This document shows positions 39,239 to 49,089 of a DNA stretch of 64,000 nucleotides, piece by piece. Position 1 is the stretch's first letter. Each line of letters begins with the position of its first letter. A program made the translations under genes and the position numbers. The stretch is from the NCBI RefSeq assembly GCF_024199945.1, contig NZ_JANADP010000001.1, positions 186,001 to 250,000 on the forward strand, written 5' to 3'. This DNA is from Bradyrhizobium sp. CCGUVB4N (lineage in GTDB: Bacteria; Pseudomonadota; Alphaproteobacteria; Rhizobiales; Xanthobacteraceae). The notes below the pieces were generated by a model. The model did no database searches. It was not told the origin of the DNA and saw nothing but the letters and a program-made list of their open reading frames with translations.

Positions 39239-40084
39239 CTATTCAGAAGGCCGGTTACGCTGGCGATCGCTGTAGAGCTTCATGATCGCGGCTGCGGTTT
39301 CCTCGATCGAGCGTCGCGTCACGTCCAGCAGCGGCCAGTCGTGCTTGGCGCTCAGCTTGCGCGCGAACGCGACCTCCTCGGTCACCGACTGCCTGTCGGT
39401 ATAAGTGTCGCTGCCGGATCCGGATTCGGCGCCCATAGAGAGCAGGCGGTTCTGACGGATCTGGATCAGACGTTCCGGTGTCGCATGCAGGCTGACCACC
39501 AGCGGCCGGGTCAGCGTCTCCAATTGCGCCGGGACAGGAATACCCGGCACCAGCGGCACGTTCGCGGTGCGGATGCCGCGATTGGCGAGATAGATCGACG
39601 TCGGCGTCTTCGAGGTGCGGGACACGCCGACCAGGACGACGTCGGCTTCCTCGAGCCCTTCGACGTGCTGGCCGTCGTCATGGATCATCGTGTAGTTCAA
39701 TGCGTCGATGCGCTTGAAATATTCGGCGTTGAGCACGTGCTGCGCGCCGACGCGACCCGTCGTCGCAGCGCCGAGATAGGCTTCGAACAGCTGCATGACC
39801 GGGCCGATGATCGACAGGCTCGGAACATTGATCGCCTTGCACTTGTCCTCGAGCCGCGAGACCAGATCCTTCTCCAGCAACGTGAACAGCACGATGCCCG
39901 GCGCTTCCTCGATCTCGTCGAGCACGCGGTCGAGCTGCTTCTGGCTGCGCACCAGCGGATAGACATGTTCGACCGGCGTGACGTTCGCGTATTGCGCGGC
40001 GACGGCGCGCGCGACCGTGATCAGGGTCTCGCCGGTGGAGTCGGAGACGAGGTGCAGATGGAAATAATTGTTCGAGGTCGGCAC
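39239..40084 (-). CDS. Pyruvate,phosphate dikinase/PEP synthase regulatory protein (DUF299)
   Basis: A 281-residue bifunctional kinase/pyrophosphorylase that switches PPDK or PEP synthase on and off by Thr phosphorylation. Family parts are [16 protein letters not shown] at the start, and the P-loop-like [20 protein letters not shown]. In alphaproteobacteria this gene (RP001 in Rickettsia) marks one side of the chromosome origin, and here the long gene-free stretch upstream of its start fits. The maf gene follows within 10 bases. Confidence 0.95.
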   Translation of the reverse strand: MPTSNNYFHLHLVSDSTGETLITVARAVAAQYANVTPVEHVYPLVRSQKQLDRVLDEIEEAPGIVLFTLLEKDLVSRLEDKCKAINVPSLSIIGPVMQLFEAYLGAATTGRVGAQHVLNAEYFKRIDALNYTMIHDDGQHVEGLEEADVVLVGVSRTSKTPTSIYLANRGIRTANVPLVPGIPVPAQLETLTRPLVVSLHATPERLIQIRQNRLLSMGAESGSGSDTYTDRQSVTEEVAFARKLSAKHDWPLLDVTRRSIEETAAAIMKLYSDRQRNRPSE

Positions 40085-40543
40085 AAAATCTCTTTGTATG
40101 TCGGCGGTGTGGTTTGTGGATTTCTGTGGACCTTAACCCCTCGGAAAGGGTTGCGCGACACCAGGGGCGGGACAAGTGCCAATTTTCTTCACACCACTGC
40201 CCGTCAGAATAACTCCGGCGGCCGGTCGCGCGAGAAGCGGGATTGCGCGGACAAGCCCCTTGATAGGCTGCGGATGGAAATGCGCAAGCCTTTGAGTCCG
40301 GACCATTTATCTGGTCGGGCGGGAACTGTCGCGGACATGTTGATGGATGTGAACAAGCGTCTGCGAAGTGGCGGACGGCATTGTGTGAGTCCAATCCACG
40401 GTCACTCAGACTCAAACCTTAAGAATCTAAGATTCTTTATTGGAGAAGGGCGCTCCAGAGAGATATGTGTGCAGGTGAGATCTTAACGAGTTCTTACTAT
40501 CCCCAGATCGCCGAACGGCTGGGCGCACAGATGGACGCCGGAC
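40085..40543. other. Candidate chromosome replication origin (oriC)
   Basis: A 459-base gene-free stretch between ppsR and hemJ. The position matches the known alphaproteobacterial origin neighbourhood. On the sequence, TGTGGATTT (40115-40123) and TGTGGACC (40125-40132) resemble DnaA boxes on the minus strand. Five GANTC sites lie within 142 bases (40294, 40387, 40409, 40423, 40431). TTAA-N7-TTAC (40483-40497) is close to the CtrA motif TTAA-N7-TTAA. The part 40410-40500 is AT-rich against its surroundings. An origin is inferred, not shown. parS and parAB lie within 4 to 8 kb. Confidence 0.6.
40483..40497. promoter_or_regulatory. CtrA-like motif in the origin candidate
   Basis: TTAA, seven bases, TTAC. 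It differs by one base from the TTAA-N7-TTAA site bound by the cell-cycle regulator CtrA. It lies about 50 bases upstream of hemJ, so it could also act on the hemJ promoter. Confidence 0.4.
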
Positions 40544-40978
40544 ATGTTTGAAGACGTCTATCTCTGGATCAAGGCGCTGCACGTGATCGCCGTCATCTCC
40601 TGGATGGCCGGCATGCTCTATCTGCCCCGACTGTTCGTCTATCATTGCGAGGCCGAGATCGGCTCGAAACAGTCCGAAACCTTCAAGATGATGGAACGTC
40701 GCCTGCTCAAGGCGATCATCAACCCCGCCATGATCGTCACCTGGCTTGCCGGGCTTTACCTTGCCTGGGCCGGCCATTGGTTCACCTTCGGCTGGCTGCA
40801 CGTAAAACTGGCACTGGTGCTGGCGATGTCTGCGGTCCACGGCTTTTTTTCCCGCTGGCTCAAGGACTTCGCTGCGGACCGGCGCCCGCACAGCCAGAAA
40901 TTCTTCCGCATTATCAATGAGGTGCCGACCGTCCTGATGATCATCATCGTCTTCATGGTGATCGTGAAGCCGTTCTAG
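40544..40978 (+). CDS. hemJ: Protoporphyrinogen oxidase HemJ
   Basis: A 144-residue membrane protein with about four helices that oxidises protoporphyrinogen IX. It has LWIKALHVIAVISWMAGMLY with the conserved His, followed by LPRLFVYHCEAEIGS, and later KLALVLAMSAVHGFFSRWLK, the standard UPF0093 features. The usual partner hemE is not beside it in this window. It lies between the origin candidate and rho, on the plus strand. Confidence 0.96.
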   Translation: MFEDVYLWIKALHVIAVISWMAGMLYLPRLFVYHCEAEIGSKQSETFKMMERRLLKAIINPAMIVTWLAGLYLAWAGHWFTFGWLHVKLALVLAMSAVHGFFSRWLKDFAADRRPHSQKFFRIINEVPTVLMIIIVFMVIVKPF

Positions 40979-41012
40979 GCAATGATCGGGAATGATCGCC
41001 CAGCGCTTCGGC

Positions 41013-41041
41013 TTGCGGAGTGGGAAGCGATTTTCTATATT
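41013..41041 (+). promoter_or_regulatory. Candidate sigma-70 promoter of rho
   Basis: TTGCGG (41013-41018), 17 bases, TATATT (41036-41041). Spacing is optimal. It predicts a start near 41048 and a leader of about 180 bases before the rho ATG. Confidence 0.55.
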
Positions 41042-41075
41042 ATCGATATCCCACCCAACGCAGGCGGATGTGGTT

Positions 41076-41103
41076 GTGTCCGAGCTTTTTGAAGGCCGGA
41101 CAC
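41076..41103 (+). promoter_or_regulatory. Hairpin in the rho leader
   Basis: GTGTCCG pairs with CGGACAC around a 14-base loop (AGCTTTTTGAAGGC). It lies about 30 bases after the predicted transcription start. Rho leaders are often used for autoregulation; the link is inference. Confidence 0.4.
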
Positions 41104-41226
41104 CGCATCAGGTTTGAAGCCCCCACCGGCACTTAACCTTGCCAGACCTGCGGACCTTACCTTCTCACGTCCGCATTTCAGAGCCTCCTCGCACCCCTCC
41201 CAAGGTTACCCCACAGGACCACCCCA

Positions 41227-42492
<1,266 letters not shown>

Positions 42493-42513
42493 GCCAGGGT
42501 GCAGCAAAAAATC

Positions 42514-42540
42514 AAAGGGCGCCTTCGGGCGCCCTTTTTG
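42514..42540 (+). terminator. Intrinsic terminator of rho
   Basis: AAAGGGCGCC-TTCG-GGCGCCCTTT, a perfect 10-base-pair stem with a UUCG tetraloop, followed by TTG. It begins 22 bases after the rho stop codon. The stem itself ends in three T, giving a U-rich end. Confidence 0.9.
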
Positions 42541-42806
42541 TTGTGCGGCTTTGCTGCGGGAAAAGTGCAGCATGACGAGCAGCTGGACTTCAATCCCGTA
42601 TTTCTTTGAAGCTGTTGATATATCTGGATAATGATTGACTTCTGACCGACCGAAATTGTCTTGGACGGCGATTTCTGCAGCGAAATCCGAAGATTTTATT
42701 GCACTGCAATGTGGGAGTTGTTGCGTGCCAGGCCGCAGCAAAATCGTCCTGACCGCGGTCGCGGACGCGACGTTTGCCTTTTCCTCGCCAGCCGGACAAA
42801 TAGGCC
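42541..42806. other. Intergenic region rho / mnmE
   Basis: About 265 bases. The stretch 42605-42650, with GTTGATATATCTGGATAATG, is AT-rich and may hold the mnmE promoter, but I could not place both boxes. No ORF, RNA gene or repeat was seen. Confidence 0.4.
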
Positions 42807-44111
42807 ATGCACCCGCGTGACCAGACCATCTTTGCGCTGTCGTCCGGCCGTCCGCCGAGCGCGATCGCGATGGTGCGAGTCTCCGGTCCGCAGGCGAGCT
42901 TGGTGCTGACGGCACTCGCGGGCAAGCTGCCGACGCCGCGGCAGGCCAGCCGCCGGCTGCTCCGGGACCATTCCGGCCAACCCATCGACGATGCGGTCGT
43001 GCTCTGGTTTCCGGGGCCGGGGACCGCGACCGGCGAGGACGTCGCCGAATTTCACGTCCATGGCGGACGCGCCGTGCTGGCCGCGCTCCTCGCTGCTATT
43101 TCGTTAATTCCGAATACGCGCGCGGCCGAGCCTGGCGAGTTCACGCGGCGCGCGTTCGAGAACGGCAAGCTCGATCTCACCGAGGCCGAGGGTCTCGACG
43201 ACCTCATCCACGCCGATACCGATCGCCAGCGCCGCCAGGCGCTGCGGCAGTTGCAAGGCCTGCTCGGCGATCGCGCGCGTGATTGGCGCGAGCGCATCAT
43301 CGAGGCCTCGGCGCTGATCGAAGCGGGAATCGATTTTTCCGATGAAGGCGATGTGCCTGCGGAATTGCGTGCGCCTGCGGTGAAAGCGATCAAGGCGCTT
43401 CACGACGAAATCACAAAAGTCCTTGCGGCACAGGGACATTCCGAACGCCTCCGCGACGGTCTGGTGGTTGCGATCGCAGGCGAGCCGAATGTCGGCAAGT
43501 CGACGCTGATGAACCAACTCGCCCGCCGCGACGTCGCGATCGTTTCGCCGCACGCCGGCACCACCCGCGACGTGATCGAGGTGCAGCTCGATCTCGACGG
43601 CTATCCCGTCACGGTGATCGACACGGCCGGCATCCGCGAGACCAATGATCCTGTCGAGCAGGAAGGTGTGCGCCGGGCGAGGGCGCGGGCCGAAGACGCC
43701 GACCTCGTGCTGTGGCTGGTGGAGGGCGAGCGCGCCGTCGATCCATCCGGCGGCCAGGTCTGGATCGTCCGCAACAAGATCGATCTTGGGGGAACAGGGG
43801 CACGCGGCGAGTTCGGGATCTCGGCGAGCCGGGGCGACGGCATTCCGGAGCTGGTCGAGGCCCTCGTGAAATTTGCGGCGGACTTCTTCGGGACCACCGA
43901 GGGCGCATTGGTGACCCGGGCCCGGCAGCGAGACTTGTTGAGCCGCGCCTCGGACAGCTTGCGCCGGAGTCTCGACCTTGTAGAACAGGGCGAAGAGCTC
44001 GCGGCCGAAGAGCTGCGTGCCGCGGCTTATGCCCTGGGCCGACTGCTCGGCCGGGTCGATGTCGAGGACGTCCTCGGGGCCATTTTCCAGAAATTCTGCA
44101 TCGGAAAGTAG
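42807..44111 (+). CDS. mnmE: tRNA modification GTPase MnmE
   Basis: A 434-residue GTPase that, with MnmG, modifies the wobble uridine of tRNAs. It shows the N-terminal folate-binding part ([20 protein letters not shown]), the G domain with [40 protein letters not shown] and NKIDLG, and ends in the family's FQKFCIGK with the functional Cys. Length is slightly below the E. coli protein because of shorter loops. The stop codon sits at the start of a hairpin, then comes the parS cluster. Confidence 0.98.
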   Translation: MHPRDQTIFALSSGRPPSAIAMVRVSGPQASLVLTALAGKLPTPRQASRRLLRDHSGQPIDDAVVLWFPGPGTATGEDVAEFHVHGGRAVLAALLAAISLIPNTRAAEPGEFTRRAFENGKLDLTEAEGLDDLIHADTDRQRRQALRQLQGLLGDRARDWRERIIEASALIEAGIDFSDEGDVPAELRAPAVKAIKALHDEITKVLAAQGHSERLRDGLVVAIAGEPNVGKSTLMNQLARRDVAIVSPHAGTTRDVIEVQLDLDGYPVTVIDTAGIRETNDPVEQEGVRRARARAEDADLVLWLVEGERAVDPSGGQVWIVRNKIDLGGTGARGEFGISASRGDGIPELVEALVKFAADFFGTTEGALVTRARQRDLLSRASDSLRRSLDLVEQGEELAAEELRAAAYALGRLLGRVDVEDVLGAIFQKFCIGK

Positions 44112-44140
44112 CGCTAGTTCTTCAATGTAGAACTAGCGCT
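44110..44140 (+). terminator. Hairpin overlapping the mnmE stop
   Basis: AGCGCTAGTTC pairs perfectly with GAACTAGCGCT around a 9-base loop. It starts at the second base of the stop codon. The following TTGTTCC is only weakly U-rich, so it may be a weak terminator or an RNA-stabilising hairpin. Confidence 0.55.
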
Positions 44141-44154
44141 TGTTCCATTGCTTG

Positions 44155-44170
44155 TGTTCCACGTGAAACA
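44155..44170. other. parS site 1
   Basis: TGTTCCACGTGAAACA is a full match to the parS consensus TGTTNCACGTGAAACA. ParB would bind here. The site lies 43 bases after mnmE. Confidence 0.85.
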
Positions 44171-44189
44171 GGGTTTGGGGGTTCCGGGC

Positions 44190-44205
44190 CGTTTCACGTG
44201 AAACA
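44190..44205. other. parS site 2
   Basis: CGTTTCACGTGAAACA. The 14-base palindrome GTTTCACGTGAAAC is perfect; only the first outer base differs from consensus. Confidence 0.82.
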
Positions 44206-44210
44206 GGTAC

Positions 44211-44309
44211 CGTAGGTGGGCAAGGCGGAGCGTGCCCACCATCTCGGTCCGAATATGCCAGCGGCTCGTGGGCACGGCGCGCAAAGGGCGCGCCTTTGCC
44301 CACCCTACA
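44211..44309. repeat. Palindromic intergenic element, copy B2, between parS sites
   Basis: CGTAGGTGGGCAAGGCGGAG at the left and the inverted CGCCTTTGCCCACCCTACAG at the right, with inner GCGTGCCCACC and CGTGGGCACG arms. It is closely related to copy B1 at 23899-24002. It separates parS 2 from parS 3, so it was probably inserted into the parS array. Confidence 0.85.
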
Positions 44310-44326
44310 GGACCTGTTCCGCACAT

Positions 44327-44342
44327 TGTTTCACGTAAAACA
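44327..44342. other. parS site 3 (degenerate)
   Basis: TGTTTCACGTAAAACA differs at one position (A for G in the right half) from TGTTTCACGTGAAACA. It may be bound weakly. Confidence 0.6.
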
Positions 44343-44416
44343 GCAGCCGTTTGGACGCACTTCCTACTGTGCATGGGGTTGTTGTCGCGGAGCCGCGCCG
44401 AGCGCTCCAGCACTTC

Positions 44417-44432
44417 CGTTTCACGTGAAACA
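44417..44432. other. parS site 4
   Basis: CGTTTCACGTGAAACA, the same sequence as site 2, about 58 bases before the mnmG start. Confidence 0.82.
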
Positions 44433-44489
44433 CCCGCCTCCCCAGTTTCCACTTCCGGCTTTCCTGCCGCTGAGCTAGAAAGTCCGCCC

Positions 44490-46370
44490 ATGCGACCAGA
44501 GCGAGAGAGTTTCGACGTCATCGTCATTGGCGGCGGCCACGCCGGCTGTGAGGCCGCGGCTGCGTCTGCCCGGATGGGGGCGACGACCGCTCTGGTGACA
44601 CACCGTTTCTCGACCATCGGCGCGATGTCCTGCAATCCCGCGATCGGTGGTCTGGGTAAAGGTCATCTGGTCCGCGAGGTCGATGCGCTCGATGGTCTGA
44701 TGGGCCGAGTCGGTGATGCCGGCGGCATCCAGTTCCGCGTTCTCAATCGCCGCAAGGGCCCGGCTGTCCGTGGTCCGCGGGCCCAGGCCGACCGGAAGCT
44801 TTATGCCGCCGCCATGCAGGCCGCGATCCGGGCGACCGAGGGTCTTTCCGTCATCGAAGGCGAGGCCGACGAACTGATCGTGGTCGATGGCCGGGTCACG
44901 GGACTTCGCCTGGCGGACGGTCGGGCGCTCCGGGCAGGGGCTGTCGTCATCACCACCGGCACCTTTCTCCGCGGTCTGATTCATCTCGGCCAGAAGAATT
45001 GGCCTGCCGGCCGTGTCGGTGAGGCTCCGGCGATGGGTCTTTCGGCCTCCTTTGAGCGCGCCGGCTTCACCCTTGGACGGCTGAAGACCGGGACTCCGCC
45101 GCGTCTGGACGGCTCCACGATCGACTGGTCCGCGGTCGAAATGCAGCCCGGAGACGAGCCGCCGGAGCCGTTCTCGGTCATGACCAAGGGGATCACGACC
45201 CCACAGATCCAGTGCGGGATTACCCGGACCACGACCGCCACCCATGAGGTGATCCGGGCCAACGTTCATCGCTCTCCGATGTACTCCGGTCAGATCAAGA
45301 GCTCCGGTCCGCGCTATTGTCCCTCGATCGAGGACAAGATCGTCCGCTTCGGCGACCGGGACGGCCACCAGATCTTCCTGGAGCCGGAAGGTCTCGACGA
45401 CACCACGGTCTATCCCAACGGCATCTCGACCTCTCTGCCGGAGGAGGTCCAGCTCGCGATCCTCGCCAGCATCCCTGGCTTGGAGCGGGTCAAGATGGTC
45501 CGTCCGGGCTACGCCATCGAATACGACCACATCGATCCCCGCGAACTCGATCCGACCCTGCAGACCAAGCGTCTGCGCGGTCTTTTCCTGGCCGGGCAGA
45601 TCAATGGCACGACGGGATACGAAGAGGCCGCCGGGCAGGGCATCGTGGCCGGCCTCAACGCGGCGCTCTCCTCCAGCGGAGCCGCGCTGACGGTGTTCGA
45701 CCGTGCGGACGGCTATCTCGGCGTGATGATCGACGACCTCGTGACCCGCGGGATCAGCGAGCCCTATCGGATGTTCACCTCACGGGCTGAATACCGGCTG
45801 ACCTTGCGGGCCGACAATGCCGATCAGCGTCTGACCGAGAAGGGAATCGCGCTGGGCTGTGTCGGGAGTGCCCGGACCCAGCATCATCGCGCCAAAATGG
45901 ACGCCCTGAATGCTGCGCGGACGCTGTCGAAGTCACGGACCATCACCCCGAACGAGGCGATCAAACACGGGCTGTCCCTGAACCGGGATGGCCAGCGCCG
46001 CTCGGCCTTCGAGCTGATGGCCTATCCGGATATCGGCTGGAGCCAGGTCCGAGCGATCTGGCCGGAGCTGTCCGCCATCGATCCCGTCATCGCCACTCAT
46101 CTCGAGATCGACGCCAAGTACGACGTCTATCTCGAGCGCCAGAGCGCTGACGTCGAAGCCTTCCGGCGCGACGAGGGGATGGTGCTGTCGGAGGTCGACT
46201 ACAGCCTCGTCCCCGGTCTCTCCAATGAGGTTCGGGCCAAGCTGGAGAAGGCGCGGCCGTTCACCGTCGGCCAGGCCGGTCGGATCGACGGCATGACGCC
46301 GGCGGCCCTCGGCATCCTCGCGGCCTATCTCCGTCGCGAGGCACGCAAGATTTCCAAAGCAATCGCATAG
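44490..46370 (+). CDS. mnmG: tRNA uridine-5-carboxymethylaminomethyl modification enzyme MnmG
   Basis: A 626-residue FAD protein that works with MnmE on wobble uridines. It begins [20 protein letters not shown] (FAD-binding [17 protein letters not shown]) and has [37 protein letters not shown] and [20 protein letters not shown]. The ATG at 44490 is chosen by family length and by the position of the FAD motif. The reading frame is open a further 258 bases upstream through parS 3 and 4, but that part does not look coding. The stop lies just before parS 5. Confidence 0.98.
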   Translation: MRPERESFDVIVIGGGHAGCEAAAASARMGATTALVTHRFSTIGAMSCNPAIGGLGKGHLVREVDALDGLMGRVGDAGGIQFRVLNRRKGPAVRGPRAQADRKLYAAAMQAAIRATEGLSVIEGEADELIVVDGRVTGLRLADGRALRAGAVVITTGTFLRGLIHLGQKNWPAGRVGEAPAMGLSASFERAGFTLGRLKTGTPPRLDGSTIDWSAVEMQPGDEPPEPFSVMTKGITTPQIQCGITRTTTATHEVIRANVHRSPMYSGQIKSSGPRYCPSIEDKIVRFGDRDGHQIFLEPEGLDDTTVYPNGISTSLPEEVQLAILASIPGLERVKMVRPGYAIEYDHIDPRELDPTLQTKRLRGLFLAGQINGTTGYEEAAGQGIVAGLNAALSSSGAALTVFDRADGYLGVMIDDLVTRGISEPYRMFTSRAEYRLTLRADNADQRLTEKGIALGCVGSARTQHHRAKMDALNAARTLSKSRTITPNEAIKHGLSLNRDGQRRSAFELMAYPDIGWSQVRAIWPELSAIDPVIATHLEIDAKYDVYLERQSADVEAFRRDEGMVLSEVDYSLVPGLSNEVRAKLEKARPFTVGQAGRIDGMTPAALGILAAYLRREARKISKAIA

Positions 46371-46371
46371 G

Positions 46372-46387
46372 CGTTTCACGTGAAACA
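46372..46387. other. parS site 5, containing the rsmG start codon
   Basis: CGTTTCACGTGAAACA lies between the mnmG stop (46368-46370) and rsmG. The GTG of its right half is the apparent start codon of rsmG (46380). Confidence 0.82.
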
Positions 46388-47150
46388 GCGCGGCGGGGAC
46401 AAACCGCTCTCCCGACGACCCGGCACAGGTGAGGGCGCCGGTCGTCGAACCGAACCGCCGGCACCGACGAGGCCCAAGATCGACAAGGCCAGCGCCAACG
46501 ATCAGGCGCTCGATTCCATCATCGCCGCCGACAAGCGCGCGGCCCTGAAGCTCGCGCCCGTTTCACATGAAACAGAGGCGCGGCTTGATCGCTATATCGC
46601 GCTGCTGCGGGAGTGGCAGGCCAAGACCAATCTGGTCGCACCCTCGACCCTGCCAAACCTCTGGACCCGGCACATCGCCGACTCGCTCCAGCTCGTCGAT
46701 CTCGCGCCGACCGCAAAGCGCTGGGCCGATCTCGGCAGCGGCGGCGGATTTCCAGGCGTCGTGCTGGCGTGCGCCATGGCGGGGTCGCCGGGCGCGAGCG
46801 TCCACCTCGTCGAGCGAATCGCCAAGAAGGCCGCTTTTTTGCGCGAAGCAATCCGCGTCACCACATCTCCGGGAGTCGTACATCTCGCTGAGATCGGGGA
46901 TAATGTGGATAGAATCACCGGCCCCGTCGATTGCGTCACCGCCCGCGCGCTGGCTCCGCTACATCAACTCATCGGCTTTGCGGAGCCGCTGATGCGCCAG
47001 GGTGCAAAAGCGCTGTTTCCGAAGGGTCAAGATGTAGAGGCTGAATTGACCGAAGCCGCTAAATATTGGAATATTCAGCCGCAACTCCACCGAAGCCGGA
47101 CCGGTGACGGTTGGATCGTCGAGCTGACTTCAGTTGTACGGCGCGGGTGA
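46380..47150 (+). CDS. rsmG: 16S rRNA (guanine-527-N7)-methyltransferase RsmG (GidB)
   Basis: A methyltransferase of up to 256 residues; typical RsmG proteins are about 205-220 long. The core begins at about residue 60 with VSHETEARLDRYIALLREWQ and contains the SAM-binding DLGSGGGFPGVVLACAMAGS. The first 60 residues are basic and low in complexity. The GTG start lies within parS 5, and no other standard start was found before the core, so the extension is probably real unless a rare start is used. A further parS-like site is inside the coding sequence. The gene lies 9 bases after mnmG and 31 before parA. Confidence 0.92.
   Translation: MKQRGGDKPLSRRPGTGEGAGRRTEPPAPTRPKIDKASANDQALDSIIAADKRAALKLAPVSHETEARLDRYIALLREWQAKTNLVAPSTLPNLWTRHIADSLQLVDLAPTAKRWADLGSGGGFPGVVLACAMAGSPGASVHLVERIAKKAAFLREAIRVTTSPGVVHLAEIGDNVDRITGPVDCVTARALAPLHQLIGFAEPLMRQGAKALFPKGQDVEAELTEAAKYWNIQPQLHRSRTGDGWIVELTSVVRRG
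46559..46574. other. parS site 6 (degenerate) inside rsmG
   Basis: CGTTTCACATGAAACA differs from sites 2, 4 and 5 at one central position (A for G). It lies within the coding sequence and codes VSHET. Confidence 0.6.
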
Positions 47151-47181
47151 GGCGCTCAGGGGTTGAGTTGGGGAATTTTCG

Positions 47182-48036
47182 ATGACCGTGATTGACGAGC
47201 CGCAGCAAGAACAGACCGATCAAGTGCCCCATGGTCACCCGCGCATCCTGGCGCTGGCGAATCAGAAGGGTGGCGTGGGAAAAACAACCACGGCGATCAA
47301 CCTTGGCACGGCACTCGCTGCGATTGGCGAGCGCGTCCTGATCGTCGATCTCGATCCGCAGGGCAACGCCTCGACCGGCCTCGGCATCGATCGCCGCAAC
47401 CGCTCGTGCTCGACCTATGACGTGCTGATCGGCGAAGCCCCGCTGCGCGAAGCATTGGTCTCGACCGCGGTGCCGCGGCTGCACATCGCGCCCTCGACCA
47501 TGGACCTTTCCGGCCTCGAGCTCGAGCTCGGCACCACGCCCGGCCGCGCATTCAAGCTGCGCGATGCGATCGGTGCGCTCAACAACAACGTCTCGCCGGA
47601 CGCCGACTACACCTACGTGCTGATCGACTGCCCGCCGTCGCTGAACCTGCTCACGGTCAATGCGATGGCCGCGTCGGACGCGATCCTGGTGCCGCTGCAG
47701 TGTGAGTTCTTCGCGCTCGAAGGTCTGTCGCAATTGCTACAGACGGTGGAGCAGGTGCGCTCGACGCTGAACCCGAACCTGTCGATCCACGGCATCGTGC
47801 TGACCATGTTCGACTCGCGCAACAACCTCTCGAACCAGGTCGTGGCCGACGTCCGCCAGTTCATGGGCGAGAAGGTCTACAAGACCATGATCCCGCGCAA
47901 CGTGCGCATCTCGGAAGCGCCGTCCTACGGCAAGCCGGTGCTGGTCTACGATCTCAAATGCGTCGGCAGCGAAGCTTACTTGCGACTCGCCACCGAAGTC
48001 ATCCAGCGCGAGCGCGAGCTGCGCGTCACGCATTGA
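47182..48036 (+). CDS. parA: Chromosome partitioning ATPase ParA
   Basis: A 284-residue Walker-type ATPase that moves the ParB-parS complex. Walker A is the deviant ALANQKGGVGKTTTAINLGT with the signature Lys, followed by LIVDLDPQGNASTGLG and YTYVLIDCPPSLNLLTVNAM (Walker B). Length is that of chromosomal ParA. It lies 31 bases after rsmG and is followed by a strong palindrome and then parB, so parB may have separate expression. Confidence 0.98.
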   Translation: MTVIDEPQQEQTDQVPHGHPRILALANQKGGVGKTTTAINLGTALAAIGERVLIVDLDPQGNASTGLGIDRRNRSCSTYDVLIGEAPLREALVSTAVPRLHIAPSTMDLSGLELELGTTPGRAFKLRDAIGALNNNVSPDADYTYVLIDCPPSLNLLTVNAMAASDAILVPLQCEFFALEGLSQLLQTVEQVRSTLNPNLSIHGIVLTMFDSRNNLSNQVVADVRQFMGEKVYKTMIPRNVRISEAPSYGKPVLVYDLKCVGSEAYLRLATEVIQRERELRVTH

Positions 48037-48047
48037 AGCGACGTTGA

Positions 48048-48133
48048 TTTGTAGGATGGGTAGAGCGCAGCGAAACCCATCATCACTTGCACGAACAGCG
48101 ATGGGTTTCGCTTCGCTCTACCCATCCTACAAG
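48048..48133. repeat. Palindromic element (family C) between parA and parB
   Basis: TTGTAGGATGGGTAGAGCG on the left is inverted in CGCTCTACCCATCCTACAAG on the right, and inner parts GCGAAACCCATC and GATGGGTTTCGC also pair. The structure would form a hairpin of over 30 pairs with an 18-base loop. It lies 12 bases after the parA stop. Confidence 0.85.
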
Positions 48134-48185
48134 TTTCGATAATTCAGTTCTGGAGTGCTGCAGCGTGAATCCAAGGGAGCTGGCG

Positions 48186-49073
48186 ATGGCCGACGAAGCG
48201 CGTTCGCGACTGGGCCGGGGTCTTGCAAGTCTGATCGGTGATGTCGGCGGCGAGGCTCAGCACGTCGACCGTCCGCGCGCGCAGCGCAAGGTGCCGATCG
48301 AATTCATCAAGGCCAATCCGCGCAATCCGCGTCGGACCTTTTCGGACACCGAGCTCAGGGAGCTCTCCGAATCCATCAAGCAACACGGCGTGATCCAGCC
48401 GATCGTGGTGCGCCCGGTGAAGGGCACGCAGGATCGCTTCGAGATCATCGCCGGCGAACGGCGCTGGCGCGCCTCGCAGATGGCCGGCCTGCATGAAGTG
48501 CCGATCGTGCCGGTCGACATCAGCGACAGCGATGCGCTGGAATTCGCGATCGTCGAGAACGTGCAGCGCGAAGACCTCAACCCGATGGAAGAGGCGCTCG
48601 GCTACCACGCGCTCGCCAACGAATTCAAGCGCAGCCAGGACGACATCGCCAAGGTCGTCGGCAAGAGCCGCAGCCACATCGCCAACATGATGCGGCTGAC
48701 CAAGCTGCCGGCCGAGGTGCAGGCCTTGATCACCAGCGGCGATCTGACCGCCGGTCACGCCCGCGCGTTGATCGGTGTGCCCGATCCACTCGCCGCTGCG
48801 AAGCGTATCGTCGCGGAGGGCCTCAACGTCCGCCAGGCCGAAGCGCTCGCGCATGAAGAGGGCGTGCCGGAGCGCAAGCCGCAGAAGGCGCGTGCGACTG
48901 CCGGGAAGGAAAAGGATCCGGATACGATCGATCTCGAGAAGCGCGTCAGCGATGCGCTCGGCCTCAAGGTCACCGTCAATCACCGCGATCCCGGCGGCTC
49001 GGTCCAGATCAACTACCGCAACCTCGATCAGCTCGACGAGGTGATGAAGCGGCTCGCGAAGGGCGCGCTGTAG
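48186..49073 (+). CDS. parB: Chromosome partitioning protein ParB
   Basis: A 295-residue CTP-binding clamp that loads at parS. The N-terminal part starts DEARSRLGRGLASLIGDVGG (ParA-contact), the ParB box is FEIIAGERRWRASQMAGLHE with the CTP-binding Arg-rich motif, and the helix-turn-helix region contains AKVVGKSRSHIANMMRLTKL. The C-terminal dimer domain ends with NLDQLDEVMKRLAKGAL. I chose the ATG at 48186, with AAGGGAG just upstream. The cognate parS sites lie 1.6 to 4 kb upstream. Confidence 0.98.
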   Translation: MADEARSRLGRGLASLIGDVGGEAQHVDRPRAQRKVPIEFIKANPRNPRRTFSDTELRELSESIKQHGVIQPIVVRPVKGTQDRFEIIAGERRWRASQMAGLHEVPIVPVDISDSDALEFAIVENVQREDLNPMEEALGYHALANEFKRSQDDIAKVVGKSRSHIANMMRLTKLPAEVQALITSGDLTAGHARALIGVPDPLAAAKRIVAEGLNVRQAEALAHEEGVPERKPQKARATAGKEKDPDTIDLEKRVSDALGLKVTVNHRDPGGSVQINYRNLDQLDEVMKRLAKGAL

Positions 49074-49089
49074 CTCACGCACACGCTCT

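Noticed and set aside
40419..40433. TTAA-N7-AGAT as a second CtrA site
   Set aside because: Only the first half matches; the second half does not.
44232..44489. In-frame extension upstream of mnmG through parS 3 and 4
   Set aside because: The MnmG family starts at the FAD motif and 626 residues is the normal length; the extension has no conserved residues.
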